Part shown: piece after piece, positions 32,417 to 41,015 of the stretch
How positions within the stretch are numbered: the first letter of the stretch is position 1
Layout of the letters: each line of letters opens with the position of its first letter
Source of the DNA: Micrococcales bacterium 72-143
GTDB taxonomy: Bacteria; Actinomycetota; Actinomycetes; Actinomycetales; Microbacteriaceae
Assembly: GCA_001898835.1 (NCBI GenBank)
Contig: MKVM01000005.1
Span: 1 to 64,000 of the forward strand
Direction: 5' to 3'
DNA length: 64,000 nt
The notes under the pieces: generated by a model
Told to the model about the DNA's origin: nothing
Databases searched by the model: none
What the model saw: the letters and a program-made list of their open reading frames with translations, nothing else
Translations under genes and position numbers: made by a program

Positions 32417-33161
32417 GGCGGACGGCGATCGAGTCGACGCGCGCCACGATGACCTCGTCGGCGGCCCAACGGGCCTGAAGCCGCGCGATCACGCCGCGGC
32501 GATCCGGCTCGGGCAGCTCGGGTGCGAGCCGCAGCACGACCGCGAGCTCGGCGCCCTCGAGCCGCGCCTGCGGGTCACCCGCGGCAAGGCCGATCGCATG
32601 GACGGCCGGCTCCTCGGCGACCGAGGCGCCGAAGGCGGCCGCGACCTCCGCGTCGTCGAAGGGGGGCGTCCACGGCTCGCCGGTCGCGAGAGCGCGGAAC
32701 GCGGGGCCGCGCACCACGAGCTGGGTGTCGGAGCCGGGGTCGACGATCACGAGCGGCGTGCCCTCGGATGCCGCGGCGAGCGCGATACGGCTCGCCTGGA
32801 TCGGGATGGGGCGCGCATCCGCGTTCCAGCGGCGCATCGCGTCGACGGAGGTGAACGCGGGAAGCACCGCACGGCCGTCGGGACCGGCGACCGTCACGAT
32901 CGAGAGCTCCTGCGTCTTGTCGACGCGCTGGCCGTGAGGACCTGTGCCCTCGTCGCCCGCCTCCGTCACGAGCGGCACGAGCAGCCGCTCCGGGTGCAGC
33001 GCCGCCACCACGTCCTGGATGCCGAGCTCGCCCGCGTGGAGGCGACGGATCGCCTCGATCACCCGCTCGGGCGCCGAGCCGTCGTCGCCCGCCGCGGGGT
33101 TCTCGTGGAACCGGCGCCCCTCGAACGGGATGCCCGCGCTGTCGGCGTGCCGGTGATCCAT
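32409..33161 (-). CDS. SseB family protein
   Basis: 250 residues with the SseB N-terminal domain (about 35-150, containing [28 protein letters not shown] and [16 protein letters not shown]) and a second C-terminal domain with a beta-rich core. SseB-like proteins commonly follow hisA in Actinobacteria. Their role there is not established. ATG at 33161, 13 bases after the hisA stop. Confidence 0.85.
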   Translation of the reverse strand: MDHRHADSAGIPFEGRRFHENPAAGDDGSAPERVIEAIRRLHAGELGIQDVVAALHPERLLVPLVTEAGDEGTGPHGQRVDKTQELSIVTVAGPDGRAVLPAFTSVDAMRRWNADARPIPIQASRIALAAASEGTPLVIVDPGSDTQLVVRGPAFRALATGEPWTPPFDDAEVAAAFGASVAEEPAVHAIGLAAGDPQARLEGAELAVVLRLAPELPEPDRRGVIARLQARWAADEVIVARVDSIAVRLS

Positions 33162-33174
33162 CCGGGGTCGGGCC

Positions 33175-33924
33175 TCAGTCGCTCGCGACGTCGATCGCCT
33201 CGGCGAGCGTGAACGCCCCCGTGTAGAGCGCCTTGCCGACGATGGCGCCCTCGAGCCCGTGCGGCACGAGCGTGCGCAGCGCCGCGATGTCGTCGAGGGA
33301 GGCGACGCCGCCGGATGCGATGACCGGCTTGGGCGTGCGGGTCATGACCTCGGAGAGCAGCTCGAGGTTCGGGCCGCGGAGGGTGCCGTCCTTCGTGACG
33401 TCGGTGACGACGTAGCGGGCGCAACCGGCGTCCTCGAGGCGCGCGAGCACCGCCCAGAGGTCGCCCCCCTCCTTCGTCCAGCCGCGCGCGGCGAGGGTCG
33501 TGCCGCGCACGTCGAGCCCGACCGCGATCGCCTCGCCGTACTCGGCGATGACGTGCGCCGCCCACTCCGGGTTCTCGAGCGCGGCGGTGCCGAGGTTGAT
33601 GCGCTTCGCGCCCGTCGCGAGCGCCGCCTCGAGGCTCGCGTCGTCGCGGATGCCGCCCGAGAGCTCGATGTTGACCCTGCGCGGGGTGTTCTTGACGACC
33701 TTCCTGATCACGCCGTGGTTGTTGCCGCGGCCGAAGGCGGCGTCCAGGTCCACGAGGTGGATCCATTCCGCACCGTCGTCGACCCACTGCTGGGCGGCGT
33801 CGACCGGGTCGCCGAAGCTCGTCTCGGTGCCGGCCTCGCCCTGGGTGAGTCGCACCGCCTTGCCGTCGGCGACGTCGACCGCCGGGAGAAGGGTGAGGGC
33901 GGGCGAGGTGGTGAACTCGGTCAT
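33175..33924 (-). CDS. priA: Phosphoribosyl isomerase (HisA/PriA)
   Basis: 249-residue TIM barrel, step 4 of histidine synthesis (ProFAR isomerase). Catalytic Asp residues lie in [10 protein letters not shown] (first strand) and [11 protein letters not shown] (half barrel 2). Phosphate-binding GGI/GGV loops ELSGGIRDD and IASGGVAS are present. In Actinobacteria lacking trpF this enzyme also isomerises phosphoribosylanthranilate for tryptophan. That dual role is inferred from taxonomy. ATG at 33924 has GGAG immediately before it, which is too close for an ideal site. A TAGTAT -10 lies 45 bases upstream. Confidence 0.95.
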   Translation of the reverse strand: MTEFTTSPALTLLPAVDVADGKAVRLTQGEAGTETSFGDPVDAAQQWVDDGAEWIHLVDLDAAFGRGNNHGVIRKVVKNTPRRVNIELSGGIRDDASLEAALATGAKRINLGTAALENPEWAAHVIAEYGEAIAVGLDVRGTTLAARGWTKEGGDLWAVLARLEDAGCARYVVTDVTKDGTLRGPNLELLSEVMTRTPKPVIASGGVASLDDIAALRTLVPHGLEGAIVGKALYTGAFTLAEAIDVASD

Positions 33925-33968
33925 CTCCGGAGCTTTCCGCGGGGCGCACCCCCGCACACAAGGTTCAG

Positions 33969-33974
33969 ATACTA
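33969..33974 (-). promoter_or_regulatory. -10 element ahead of hisA/priA
   Basis: TAGTAT on the minus strand in the 74-base hisH-priA gap, followed by a GCGGGG/CCCCGC hairpin in the leader. A TTG codon 7 bases downstream opens a different frame and is probably not used. Confidence 0.45.
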
Positions 33975-33998
33975 GTCCAGCATCCGGACGCCGCCACC

Positions 33999-34631
33999 TC
34001 AGAGGGTGGCGAGCCAGTTGCCGAGGAGGCGGATGCCCGCCTCGCCCGACTTCTCGGGGTGGAACTGGGTGGCCGACAGCGGACCGTTCTCGACGGCCGC
34101 CACGAACGGCTCGCCGTGCTCGGACCAGGTGACGCGCGGGGCGGCGAAGGCACCGATCGCGTCGAGCTCCCAGCTGCGGGCGGCGTAGGAGTGCACGAAG
34201 TAGAAGCGCTCGTCCCGGATGCCGGCGAACAGCGCGGAGTCCTCCGGGGGGCTCACCGCGTTCCAGCCCATGTGCGGCAGCACGGGGGCGCGCAGCTCCT
34301 CGACCGCGCCCGGCCACTCGCCGAGCCCCTCGGTCTCGACGCCGCGCTCCACGCCCCGCTCGAACAGGATCTGCATGCCGACGCAGATGCCGAGCACCTT
34401 GCGCCCACCCGCGAGGCGACGCTCGATGAGCTCGCCGCCGCGCACGGCGTTCAGCGCGTCCATGACCGCGGCGAAGGCGCCGACCCCCGGTACGAGCAGG
34501 CCGTCGGCCGCCATCACGGCATCCCGGTCGGCGGTCAGCTCGACACGGGCGCCCGCGACCTCGAGGGCCTTGACCGCGGAGTGGACGTTGCCGGTGCCGT
34601 AGTCGAGGACGACGACGGTGGGGGCGCTCAT
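33999..34631 (-). CDS. hisH: Imidazole glycerol phosphate synthase, glutaminase subunit
   Basis: 210-residue class I glutamine amidotransferase feeding ammonia to HisF (not in this window). The nucleophile Cys is in [12 protein letters not shown] and the catalytic His/Glu are in [16 protein letters not shown] forms the oxyanion region. The ATG at 34631 lies one base after the hisB stop. Confidence 0.96.
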   Translation of the reverse strand: MSAPTVVVLDYGTGNVHSAVKALEVAGARVELTADRDAVMAADGLLVPGVGAFAAVMDALNAVRGGELIERRLAGGRKVLGICVGMQILFERGVERGVETEGLGEWPGAVEELRAPVLPHMGWNAVSPPEDSALFAGIRDERFYFVHSYAARSWELDAIGAFAAPRVTWSEHGEPFVAAVENGPLSATQFHPEKSGEAGIRLLGNWLATL

Positions 34632-34632
34632 C

Positions 34633-35238
34633 TCAGAGGGCGCCCTTCGTCGAGGGCACGCCGCTCACGCGCTCGTCGCGCGCGACCGCCTGGCGGAACG
34701 CACGCGCGAACGCCTTGAACTCGGCCTCCGCGATGTGGTGCGGATCGCGTCCCGCGAGGACCGTGAGGTGGACCGTGAGCCCCGCGTTGAAGGCGATCGC
34801 CTCGAATACGTGACGCACCATCGAGCCCGTGAAGTGGCCGCCGATGAGGTGGAGCTCGAAGCCCGCGGGCTCCCCCGAGTGCACGAGGTAGGGACGGCCT
34901 GAGACATCGACCACGGCCTGCGCGAGGGCGTCGTCGAGCGGCACGAGGGCGTCGCCGAATCGGCCGATGCCCCGCTTGTCGCCGAGCGCCTGCTTGATCG
35001 CGGTGCCGAGCACGATGCCGGTGTCCTCGACGGTGTGGTGCACGTCGATGTCGGTGTCGCCCTCGGCGCGCACGGTCAGGTCGACGAGCGCGTGCTTGGC
35101 GAAGGCGGTGAGCAGGTGGTCGAAGAACGGCACGGTGGTCTGGATGTCGGACGTGCCGGTGCCGTCGAGGTCGAGGCTCAGCTCGATGCTCGACTCGCTC
35201 GTCTGGCGGCTCAGACGCGCAGTGCGGTGCGTGCTCAT
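34633..35238 (-). CDS. hisB: Imidazoleglycerol-phosphate dehydratase
   Basis: 201 residues, the monofunctional actinobacterial form (no phosphatase domain). Manganese-binding His clusters [35 protein letters not shown] and [16 protein letters not shown] are all present. ATG at 35238 with TACTCT ending 6 bases upstream, suggesting a leaderless transcript in addition to read-through from hisC. Confidence 0.97.
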   Translation of the reverse strand: MSTHRTARLSRQTSESSIELSLDLDGTGTSDIQTTVPFFDHLLTAFAKHALVDLTVRAEGDTDIDVHHTVEDTGIVLGTAIKQALGDKRGIGRFGDALVPLDDALAQAVVDVSGRPYLVHSGEPAGFELHLIGGHFTGSMVRHVFEAIAFNAGLTVHLTVLAGRDPHHIAEAEFKAFARAFRQAVARDERVSGVPSTKGAL

Positions 35239-35244
35239 GCGACC

Positions 35245-35250
35245 AGAGTA
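35245..35250 (-). promoter_or_regulatory. Possible leaderless -10 of hisB
   Basis: TACTCT on the minus strand, 6 bases before the hisB ATG, in the 37-base gap after hisC. Confidence 0.4.
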
Positions 35251-35275
35251 CCGACGGCGGGAACCCCGCCCGACG

Positions 35276-36364
35276 CTACCCGGCCCCGCCGGGTCCGAGC
35301 TCGGCCAGCGAGCTGAGGAAGAAGTCGGTCTCCTCGGCGGTGCCCGCCGTCACGCGCAGTGCGTTCGGGATGCCGACGTCGCGGATGAGGATGTCGCGTT
35401 CGAGGAGCGCGCGGAACGTCGCCTGCGGGTTCTCGACGCCGTCGAACAGCACGAAGTTCGCCTGGCTCGGCCACGGCCGGTAGCCGAGCGCCGGGAGCTC
35501 GGCGACCATCCGGTCGCGCTGTGCAGCGATGTCGTCGACCATCGCGAGCATCTCGGGTGCGTGCGCGAGCGCCGCGACCGCCGCCGCCTGCGTGAGGGCG
35601 GAGAGGTGATAGGGCAGGCGCACGAGGCGGAGCGCGTCGGCGATCGCCGCATCCGCCGCGAGGTAGCCGAGCCTCACGCCCGCGAAGGCGAAGGCCTTGC
35701 TCATCGTGCGCGACACGACGAGCCGCTCCCGGCCCGGCAGCAGGGTGAGGGCCGTCGGCTGATCCGCCGGCATGAACTCCGCATAGGCCTCGTCGACGAA
35801 GACGATGCCGTCGGTCGCGTCGTACGCGGCCGCGATCGTCTCGAGCGGGAGGGCCGTCCCCGTGGGGTTGTTGGGCGCGCACAGGAACACCAGGTCGGGA
35901 CGGTGCTGCTCGATGGCCCGGACAGCGGTCTCCGGGCTGATCTCGTAGCCCGGATCGCGCTCGGCGGTCACCCAGCGACTGCCCACCCCCGCCGTGATGA
36001 TGGGGTGCATCGAGTAGGTGGGAGGGAAGCCGAGCACGCTGCGCCCGGGCCCGCCGAAGGCCTGCAGCAGCTGCTGGATGATCTCGTTCGACCCGTTCGC
36101 CGCCCACAGCTGCTCGGCCGTCAGACCGTGCCCGAGGTAGCCCGCGAGCGACTCGCGCAAGACGGTGAACTCCCGGTCGGGGTAGCGGTTAGCAGTCAGC
36201 ACCGCGCGCGCGAGGGATTCGACGATGTCGCGTGCGACGGGTTCGGGGATGGAGTGGGTGTTCTCGTTGACGTTGAGCGCGTACCGCACGTGCTTCTGGG
36301 GGGCGCCGTACGGGGCGAGCCCCCTCAGGTCGTCGCGGATCGGAAGATCGGAGAGGGAGGCCAC
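35276..36364 (-). CDS. hisC: Histidinol-phosphate aminotransferase
   Basis: 362-residue class I/II PLP aminotransferase. The PLP lysine is in [17 protein letters not shown], with NPTGTALP and FVDEAYAEF around the cofactor. The N-terminus [11 protein letters not shown] is typical of HisC. GTG at 36364 with TAGAAT ending 6 bases before it. hisD, often the preceding gene, is absent here; the next gene upstream is the LysM protein. Confidence 0.95.
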   Translation of the reverse strand: MASLSDLPIRDDLRGLAPYGAPQKHVRYALNVNENTHSIPEPVARDIVESLARAVLTANRYPDREFTVLRESLAGYLGHGLTAEQLWAANGSNEIIQQLLQAFGGPGRSVLGFPPTYSMHPIITAGVGSRWVTAERDPGYEISPETAVRAIEQHRPDLVFLCAPNNPTGTALPLETIAAAYDATDGIVFVDEAYAEFMPADQPTALTLLPGRERLVVSRTMSKAFAFAGVRLGYLAADAAIADALRLVRLPYHLSALTQAAAVAALAHAPEMLAMVDDIAAQRDRMVAELPALGYRPWPSQANFVLFDGVENPQATFRALLERDILIRDVGIPNALRVTAGTAEETDFFLSSLAELGPGGAG

Positions 36365-36370
36365 CCGGCG

Positions 36371-36376
36371 ATTCTA
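36371..36376 (-). promoter_or_regulatory. Leaderless -10 of hisC
   Basis: TAGAAT on the minus strand followed by exactly 6 bases and the GTG start. Confidence 0.55.
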
Positions 36377-36404
36377 ATGAGCGGGCGCCGAGCCGCCGCG
36401 GTCG

Positions 36405-36776
36405 CTAGTTCGAGGAGTACTCGGCCGGGATCGCAAGGCGCTGACCGGGCTGCACCTCGGTGGTCTGCAGCTGGTTGAGCTCGACGAACCGTGCGACGAC
36501 CTCCCGCGGGTCGGCGCCGGGCGCCACCCAGGCGGCGAGGTCCCACAGGGACTCACCCGGGGCGACGGAGATGTGCTCGAAGCTCGCGGTCGAGACGCTC
36601 GAGCCGGCCTGGGCCGGCTGACCGGAGAAGGCCGAGAGGGAGAGCGCGACGGCGATGGGCGCGGCGAGCAGCGCACCCAGGACGACGCGGCCGCGCCGCG
36701 TGATCCGCAGGCGGGGCGCACGCGCGTTCGTGCGGGCGCGGGAGAAGCCGGTGGTGGTGAGGGTGATGGTGCTCAT
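36405..36776 (-). CDS. LysM-domain protein, probable SOS cell-division suppressor
   Basis: 123 residues: a basic cytoplasmic N-terminus (1-28), one membrane helix (about 31-52, [20 protein letters not shown]), and an external LysM domain (about 66-120, [19 protein letters not shown] ... [10 protein letters not shown]) that binds peptidoglycan. It lies divergent to lexA, the position and layout of Rv2719c in mycobacteria and, in function, of YneA/DivS-type division inhibitors made during DNA damage. An SOS box covers its promoter. Division inhibition is inferred from this context. Confidence 0.85.
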   Translation of the reverse strand: MSTITLTTTGFSRARTNARAPRLRITRRGRVVLGALLAAPIAVALSLSAFSGQPAQAGSSVSTASFEHISVAPGESLWDLAAWVAPGADPREVVARFVELNQLQTTEVQPGQRLAIPAEYSSN

Positions 36777-36804
36777 CGGGGTCCTCCTTCAGTGGACAGC
36801 CGCC

Positions 36805-36834
36805 GCATCCGGCCTCGGCCGGGAGGCCGGATGC
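36805..36834 (-). promoter_or_regulatory. Strong hairpin in the LysM gene 5' leader
   Basis: Perfect 11-bp stem GCATCCGGCCT / AGGCCGGATGC with an 8-base loop, between the SOS promoter and the ribosome-binding site (AAGGAGG) of the LysM gene. It lies inside the transcribed leader, so it may set mRNA stability or partly terminate. No U-tract follows. Confidence 0.55.
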
Positions 36835-36848
36835 GAAGCTGTGTTCCG

Positions 36849-36877
36849 AATGTATCTTCGATCGAACAAACGTTCAA
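36849..36877 (-). promoter_or_regulatory. SOS-controlled promoter of the LysM gene
   Basis: Minus strand: -35 TTGAAC (36872-36877), 17-base spacer, -10 TACATT (36849-36854). The LexA box TCGAAC-AAAC-GTTCAA (36862-36877, one mismatch to TCGAAC-N4-GTTCGA) overlaps the -35 and spacer, so LexA binding would block polymerase. Confidence 0.85.
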
Positions 36878-36936
36878 GTCCTGTTGCGAGATTTCCGGGA
36901 TTCCCGTGATTCCGGGACTGCGGATCCGCGACACAC

Positions 36937-36977
36937 TCGAACGGATGTTTGCCCGCACCCGCCGAAGCGGATACAGT
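36937..36977 (+). promoter_or_regulatory. SOS-controlled promoter of lexA
   Basis: LexA box TCGAAC-GGAT-GTTTGC (36937-36952, two mismatches in the right half) overlaps a -35 TTGCCC (36949-36954). A 17-base spacer leads to -10 TACAGT (36972-36977). The weaker box fits early, partial autorepression of lexA. Confidence 0.75.
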
Positions 36978-37057
36978 TTCGATCGACGGGATGCATCCGA
37001 TCACGGACCACCGACATCGCATCCCGCGCCCGCGACGACCGAGCACTGGAGGGCCCC

Positions 37058-37732
37058 ATGAGCGACATCGAGCAGGCCGAGGACCGCCCCGCGACCCGGC
37101 GCCGCAAGAGCCTCAGCGAGAAACAGCTCGCCATCCTCGAGGTCATCCAGCGCTCCGTCTCGAGCCGTGGCTACCCGCCGAGCATGCGCGAGATCGGCGA
37201 CGCCGTCGGGCTCGCCTCCCTCTCGAGCGTCACCCACCAGCTCAACCAGCTCGAGCTCGCCGGCTACCTGCGCCGCGACCCCAACCGTCCCCGCGCGCTC
37301 GAGGTGCTCATCGACATCCCCGTCGCGGACGACGCGGGATCGGCCGCCCCCGTGGGCGATGCCGCCATGGTTCCGCTCGTCGGCCGCATCGCCGCCGGTG
37401 TGCCCATCACCGCCGAGCAGCAGGTGGAGGAGATCTTCCCGCTCCCCCGCCAGCTCGTCGGCAAGGGCGAGCTGTTCATGCTCAAGGTCTCGGGCGAGTC
37501 GATGATCGACGCCGCGATCTGCGACGGCGACTGGGTCGTCGTGCGGTCGCAGCACACGGCCGACAACGGCGAGATCGTCGCGGCGATGCTCGACGGCGAG
37601 GCCACGGTCAAGGTGTTCCGACAGCGCGACGGACACACCTGGCTGCTCCCCCGCAACACGGCGTTCGAGCCTATCCTGGGCGACCACGCCGAGGTGCTCG
37701 GCAAGGTCGTGGCGGTACTGCGCTCGGTCTGA
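37058..37732 (+). CDS. lexA: LexA repressor
   Basis: 224 residues. Winged-helix DNA-binding domain (about 18-85, [36 protein letters not shown]), linker with cleavage site Ala-Gly (GRIAAGVPI), and the S24 peptidase domain with Ser in [12 protein letters not shown] and Lys in EATVKVFRQ. RecA-ssDNA triggers self-cleavage. ATG at 37058 with GGAGGG site. In-frame codons upstream lie in the promoter and SOS box. Confidence 0.97.
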   Translation: MSDIEQAEDRPATRRRKSLSEKQLAILEVIQRSVSSRGYPPSMREIGDAVGLASLSSVTHQLNQLELAGYLRRDPNRPRALEVLIDIPVADDAGSAAPVGDAAMVPLVGRIAAGVPITAEQQVEEIFPLPRQLVGKGELFMLKVSGESMIDAAICDGDWVVVRSQHTADNGEIVAAMLDGEATVKVFRQRDGHTWLLPRNTAFEPILGDHAEVLGKVVAVLRSV

Positions 37733-37750
37733 GCGCCGCCTCGCCTCGGC

Positions 37751-38758
37751 TCAGCCGCCCGGGGTCGTCGAGGCCCCGAGCCGCAGTGTCGGCGCGACCA
37801 GATTCCGCCGGAACGGTCCCGTCGCCCCCCTCATGCGGTCGACGAGCACGCCCACCGCATCGCGGGCGATCGCCTGCACCGGCTGCACCACCGTGGTGAG
37901 CGTGGGCCAGCACACCGTCGAGAGCTCGCTCCCGTCGAATCCCGTCACGAGGAGGCGGTCCGGCACGCCCACGCCGTGCTCCCTCAGCCGCGCGATGAGG
38001 CCGACGGCGATGAGGTCGTCGCCCGCCACGATCGCATCCGGCAGCTCCCCCGCCGCCAGGAAAGCGTCGGCCGCGGCCGCTCCGCTCGCGATGCTGAAGT
38101 CGCGGCGGAATCCCGGCATGGTGCGCATGCCCCTCTGCTCGGCCAGCCTGTGGAACATCTCCCATCGCTCGACGCCGCTCGAGGTGACCTGGTCCGAGCC
38201 CGCGAATGCGACGCTGCGGACGCCGAGCTCCAGGAGGTGGTCGAGCACGAGCCGCAGGCCCACCTCGTTGTCGACGCCCACGAAGTCGGCGATCGCCCGG
38301 TCGGTGAAGCGGTCCACCTGCACGACCGCGAGCCCGTCGGGCAGCGTGCGGAGCGCATCCGCCGACCCCTCGTGCTGGGCGGGCACGACCACCACGCCGT
38401 CCACGCGCCGATCGCCGAAGACGCGAAGCCGACGGGTCTCCTCCTCGAGACGGCCGTGGGAGTCGGCGAGCAGCAGCTCGAACCCGGCGAGGCCGAGCTC
38501 CTCCTCCACGGCGTCGACGAGTTGCGCGTAGAACGGGTTGCCGATGACCGGCACGATCATGCCGACCAGGCGGCTGGTGCCCTCGCGGAGCGCGCGAGCG
38601 ATGGGATCGACCCGGTAGCCGAGTCGGGCGGCGGCCGCCTCGACGCGCAGCGCGGTCTCGCGGGAGACGCGCGGCTTGCCGGCCAGTGCCCGCGAGGCGG
38701 TCGCGATCGAGACCCCCGCGGCATCCGCGACGTCGCTGAGGCTGACTGTCTCGGAGAT
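37751..38758 (-). CDS. LacI-family transcriptional regulator (start codon unclear)
   Basis: About 335 residues: LacI helix-turn-helix (VADAAGVSIATASRALAG) plus periplasmic-binding-like ligand domain (MIVPVIGNPFYAQLVDAVEEEL ... DAIVAGDDLIAVGLIARLREHG). In frame ahead of the HTH there is no ATG, GTG or TTG. Candidates are ATC at 38756-38758, 7-8 bases after GGAAGGGG, or CTG at 38783-38785 just after TAGAGT. The first ATG (38560) would remove the DNA-binding domain. It faces the nucleoside hydrolase gene across a LacI-type operator and probably represses nucleoside salvage, and perhaps itself. Confidence 0.85.
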   Translation of the reverse strand: MSETVSLSDVADAAGVSIATASRALAGKPRVSRETALRVEAAAARLGYRVDPIARALREGTSRLVGMIVPVIGNPFYAQLVDAVEEELGLAGFELLLADSHGRLEEETRRLRVFGDRRVDGVVVVPAQHEGSADALRTLPDGLAVVQVDRFTDRAIADFVGVDNEVGLRLVLDHLLELGVRSVAFAGSDQVTSSGVERWEMFHRLAEQRGMRTMPGFRRDFSIASGAAAADAFLAAGELPDAIVAGDDLIAVGLIARLREHGVGVPDRLLVTGFDGSELSTVCWPTLTTVVQPVQAIARDAVGVLVDRMRGATGPFRRNLVAPTLRLGASTTPGG

Positions 38759-38818
38759 GTGCGCGCCCCTTCCGTCGACGAACAGCTCTCACTCTAGGGA
38801 AGTCGGCGTCGCCGGGTG

Positions 38819-38865
38819 TTGACTTGCCGCGAGGAATGCGTAATCGTTTACACAAACATTACGCA
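38819..38865 (+). promoter_or_regulatory. Nucleoside hydrolase promoter with LacI-type operator
   Basis: -35 TTGACT (38819-38824), 16-base spacer, -10 near TAATCG (38841-38846). The operator core GTAATCGTTTAC (38840-38851) fits the LacI-family GTAANCGNTTAC pattern and overlaps the -10. It sits in a larger palindrome, TGCGTAAT (38837-38844) and ATTACGCA (38858-38865). The site lies 15 bases before the GTG of the hydrolase gene. Confidence 0.8.
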
Positions 38866-38879
38866 GAACGGAGGGCCGC

Positions 38880-39812
38880 GTGGCCACCCCCATCATCATC
38901 GATTGCGACCCCGGGCACGACGACGTGTTCGCCATCTGGCTCGCGGCGGCGCACCCCGCGATCCAGCTGCTCGCAATCACGACCGTCGCCGGGAACGGAC
39001 GCATCGAGCACACCACCTTCAACGCCCGAGTGGCCTGCACCGTGGCCGGTATCCAGGGCGTGCCGATCGCACGCGGCGCCGACGGCCCGATCGCGGGGGC
39101 GCTGCGGCCCGCTGACTGGATCCACGGCGCCAACGCGCTCGGCGGACCCGAGCTGCCCGAGCCGACGGTCCCCCTCGACGAGCGCGACGCCGTCACGCTC
39201 ATGGCGGACCTGCTGAGCGACTCCCCCGTGCCGGTGACCCTCGTGCCGACCGGGCCGCTCACCAACATCGCGCACCTCGTCCAGGCGCATCCGGAGCTCC
39301 TCGGGAAGATCGAGCGGGTCGTCTGGATGGGGGGCTCCACGACGCGCGGCAACGTCACCCCGTACGCCGAGTTCAACGCCTACACCGACCCGGAGGCGAT
39401 CGCGATCGTGCTCGACTCCGGCGTGGACTTCACGATGGTCGGGCTCAACATCTCGCACCAGGCCCTCATCACGCGCGAGGTGCGCGACCGCGTCCGCGCC
39501 GTCGGAACCCGCACGGCCGCCTTCGGGCACGAGCTGCTCGAGTTCTTCTGCTCGACCTACGAGGTCGCCGAGCAGATGCCCGACGGCCCCCTCCACGACC
39601 CCATCACGGTCGCGCTCATCGCCGACCCGGCGGTCGCCACGACCGTGCGCACCCGCATCGACGTCGAGCTGACCGGGACCGAGACCCGCGGAGCGACCTC
39701 GACCGACCTCATCGACATCCTCAAGCGCCCCGCCAACGCGACGGTGGCGATGGACCTCGACGTCGACCGCTTCTGGTCGATGATCGTCGACGCCGTCGCG
39801 GCGCTCGACTGA
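38880..39812 (+). CDS. Inosine-uridine preferring nucleoside hydrolase
   Basis: 310 residues of the IUNH family. Calcium-binding signature DCDPGHDDVFAIWLA at the N-terminus, VPTGPLTNIA, WMGGSTTRGNVTPYAEFNAYTDPEA and the C-terminal LHDPITVALI. Hydrolyses ribonucleosides to base and ribose in the cytoplasm. GTG at 38880 with GGAGGG site. First of a two-gene unit with the binding lipoprotein, under a LacI-type operator. Confidence 0.93.
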   Translation: MATPIIIDCDPGHDDVFAIWLAAAHPAIQLLAITTVAGNGRIEHTTFNARVACTVAGIQGVPIARGADGPIAGALRPADWIHGANALGGPELPEPTVPLDERDAVTLMADLLSDSPVPVTLVPTGPLTNIAHLVQAHPELLGKIERVVWMGGSTTRGNVTPYAEFNAYTDPEAIAIVLDSGVDFTMVGLNISHQALITREVRDRVRAVGTRTAAFGHELLEFFCSTYEVAEQMPDGPLHDPITVALIADPAVATTVRTRIDVELTGTETRGATSTDLIDILKRPANATVAMDLDVDRFWSMIVDAVAALD

Positions 39813-39864
39813 CCCCACCACCGCAATCGCATCCACCCCTCTCACCCGACAAAGGAGTTACATC

Positions 39865-40962
39865 GTGAGAAGCAGCACCTCCCGCCTGGGAGCCATCGCA
39901 CTCGGCACCGCAGGCGTGCTGGCACTCGCCGGCTGCGGCGCCACCCCCGAGGACGGCGACAGCGCAGGCCCGGTCGCATCCGACTTCCTGCCCTGCATCG
40001 TGTCCGACTCCGGCGGCTACAACGACCACTCGTTCAACGACTCCGGCCTGCTCGGCATCACGAACGCCGCCGACGAGCTCGGGGTGAAGTTCACCAAGAT
40101 CGAGTCCACGAGCGACGACGACTACACCCCCAACATCGACGCCGCCATCAGCGCCGGATGCACGCTCGTCGTGACGATCGGCTTCCGCCTGTCGGATGCC
40201 ACCCTCGAGGCGGCGAAGGCGAACCCCGACGTGCAGTTCGCGATCGTCGACGACGGCCTCGACAAGGACGGCGACGGCAAGCCCGACGTGCCGAACGGCA
40301 AGCCCATCGTGTTCGACACCGCACAGGCGTCGTTCCTCGCCGGATACGCCGCGGCGGACACCTCGAAGACCGGCGTCGTCGGCACCTTCGGCGGCATGCA
40401 GATCCCGCCCGTGACGCTGTTCATGGACGGCTTCGTCGACGGCGTCGCCTACTACAACGAGGAGAAGGGCGCCTCCGTCAAGGCCATCGGCTGGGACAAG
40501 GCGAGCCAGACGGGCGTGTTCACGGGCGGCTTCGCCGCGGGCGTCGACGCGAAGACCGCCGCTCAGAACCTGCTCGACCAGAACGCCGACGTGCTGCTGC
40601 CGGTGGGCGGACCGATCTACCAGAGCGCCGGCGAGGCGATCCGCGACCGCGGCGGCGACATCGCGCTCATCGGGGTGGACGCGGACGTCTACGAGACGGA
40701 CCCCAGCGTCAAGGAGCTGCTGCTCACCTCCGTCATGAAGGGTGTCGCGGCGGGCGTGCACGACGTCGTCGTCGCGGCCTCGAAGGGCGAGTTCGACAAC
40801 ACGCCCTTCATCGGCACCCTCGCCAACGACGGCATCGGCATCGCGCCGTTCCACGACTGGAGCTCGAAGGTGAAGTCGACGCTGCAGGGCGACCTCGACG
40901 CCGTCAAGGCGAAGATCGTCTCGGGCGAGCTCGAGATCACCTCGCAGTCGACGCCGCGGTAG
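39865..40962 (+). CDS. BMP-family nucleoside-binding lipoprotein
   Basis: 365 residues. Type II signal peptide with lipobox LAGC (Cys about residue 24), then a BMP/Med-type domain (CIVSDSGGYNDHSFNDSGLLG, VVTIGFRLSDATLEAAKANP, FAIVDD, AGYAAADTSKTGVVGTFGG). BMP proteins bind nucleosides (PnrA-like) for ABC importers. No ATPase or permease lies here. An acidic DKDGDGKPD loop about residues 133-141 looks like a calcium site. GTG at 39865 with AAGGAG. Followed by a bidirectional terminator. Confidence 0.9.
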   Translation: MRSSTSRLGAIALGTAGVLALAGCGATPEDGDSAGPVASDFLPCIVSDSGGYNDHSFNDSGLLGITNAADELGVKFTKIESTSDDDYTPNIDAAISAGCTLVVTIGFRLSDATLEAAKANPDVQFAIVDDGLDKDGDGKPDVPNGKPIVFDTAQASFLAGYAAADTSKTGVVGTFGGMQIPPVTLFMDGFVDGVAYYNEEKGASVKAIGWDKASQTGVFTGGFAAGVDAKTAAQNLLDQNADVLLPVGGPIYQSAGEAIRDRGGDIALIGVDADVYETDPSVKELLLTSVMKGVAAGVHDVVVAASKGEFDNTPFIGTLANDGIGIAPFHDWSSKVKSTLQGDLDAVKAKIVSGELEITSQSTPR

Positions 40963-40975
40963 CGCGCAACCGGTT

Positions 40976-41014
40976 CCGGCCGGCTCGACGACCCTCCAGC
41001 GTCGGGCCGGCCGG
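40976..41014. terminator. Bidirectional terminator-like hairpin
   Basis: Stem CCGGCCGGCTCGACG / CGTCGGGCCGGCCGG, 15 pairs with one G-U, 9-base loop, between the convergent BMP lipoprotein and alpha/beta hydrolase genes. There is no T-tract on either side, which is usual for GC-rich actinobacterial terminators. Confidence 0.65.
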
Positions 41015-41015
41015 A

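Noticed and set aside
33059-33961. A leaderless TTG-start gene overlapping priA (TAGTAT 7 bases upstream)
   Set aside because: The frame is different from priA and its composition is shadow-like; priA has all catalytic motifs, so the -10 more likely drives priA with a leader.
36364-36377. A histidine leader peptide before hisC
   Set aside because: The hisC start follows TAGAAT by 6 bases, leaving no room for a leader, and no His-rich mini-ORF is seen.
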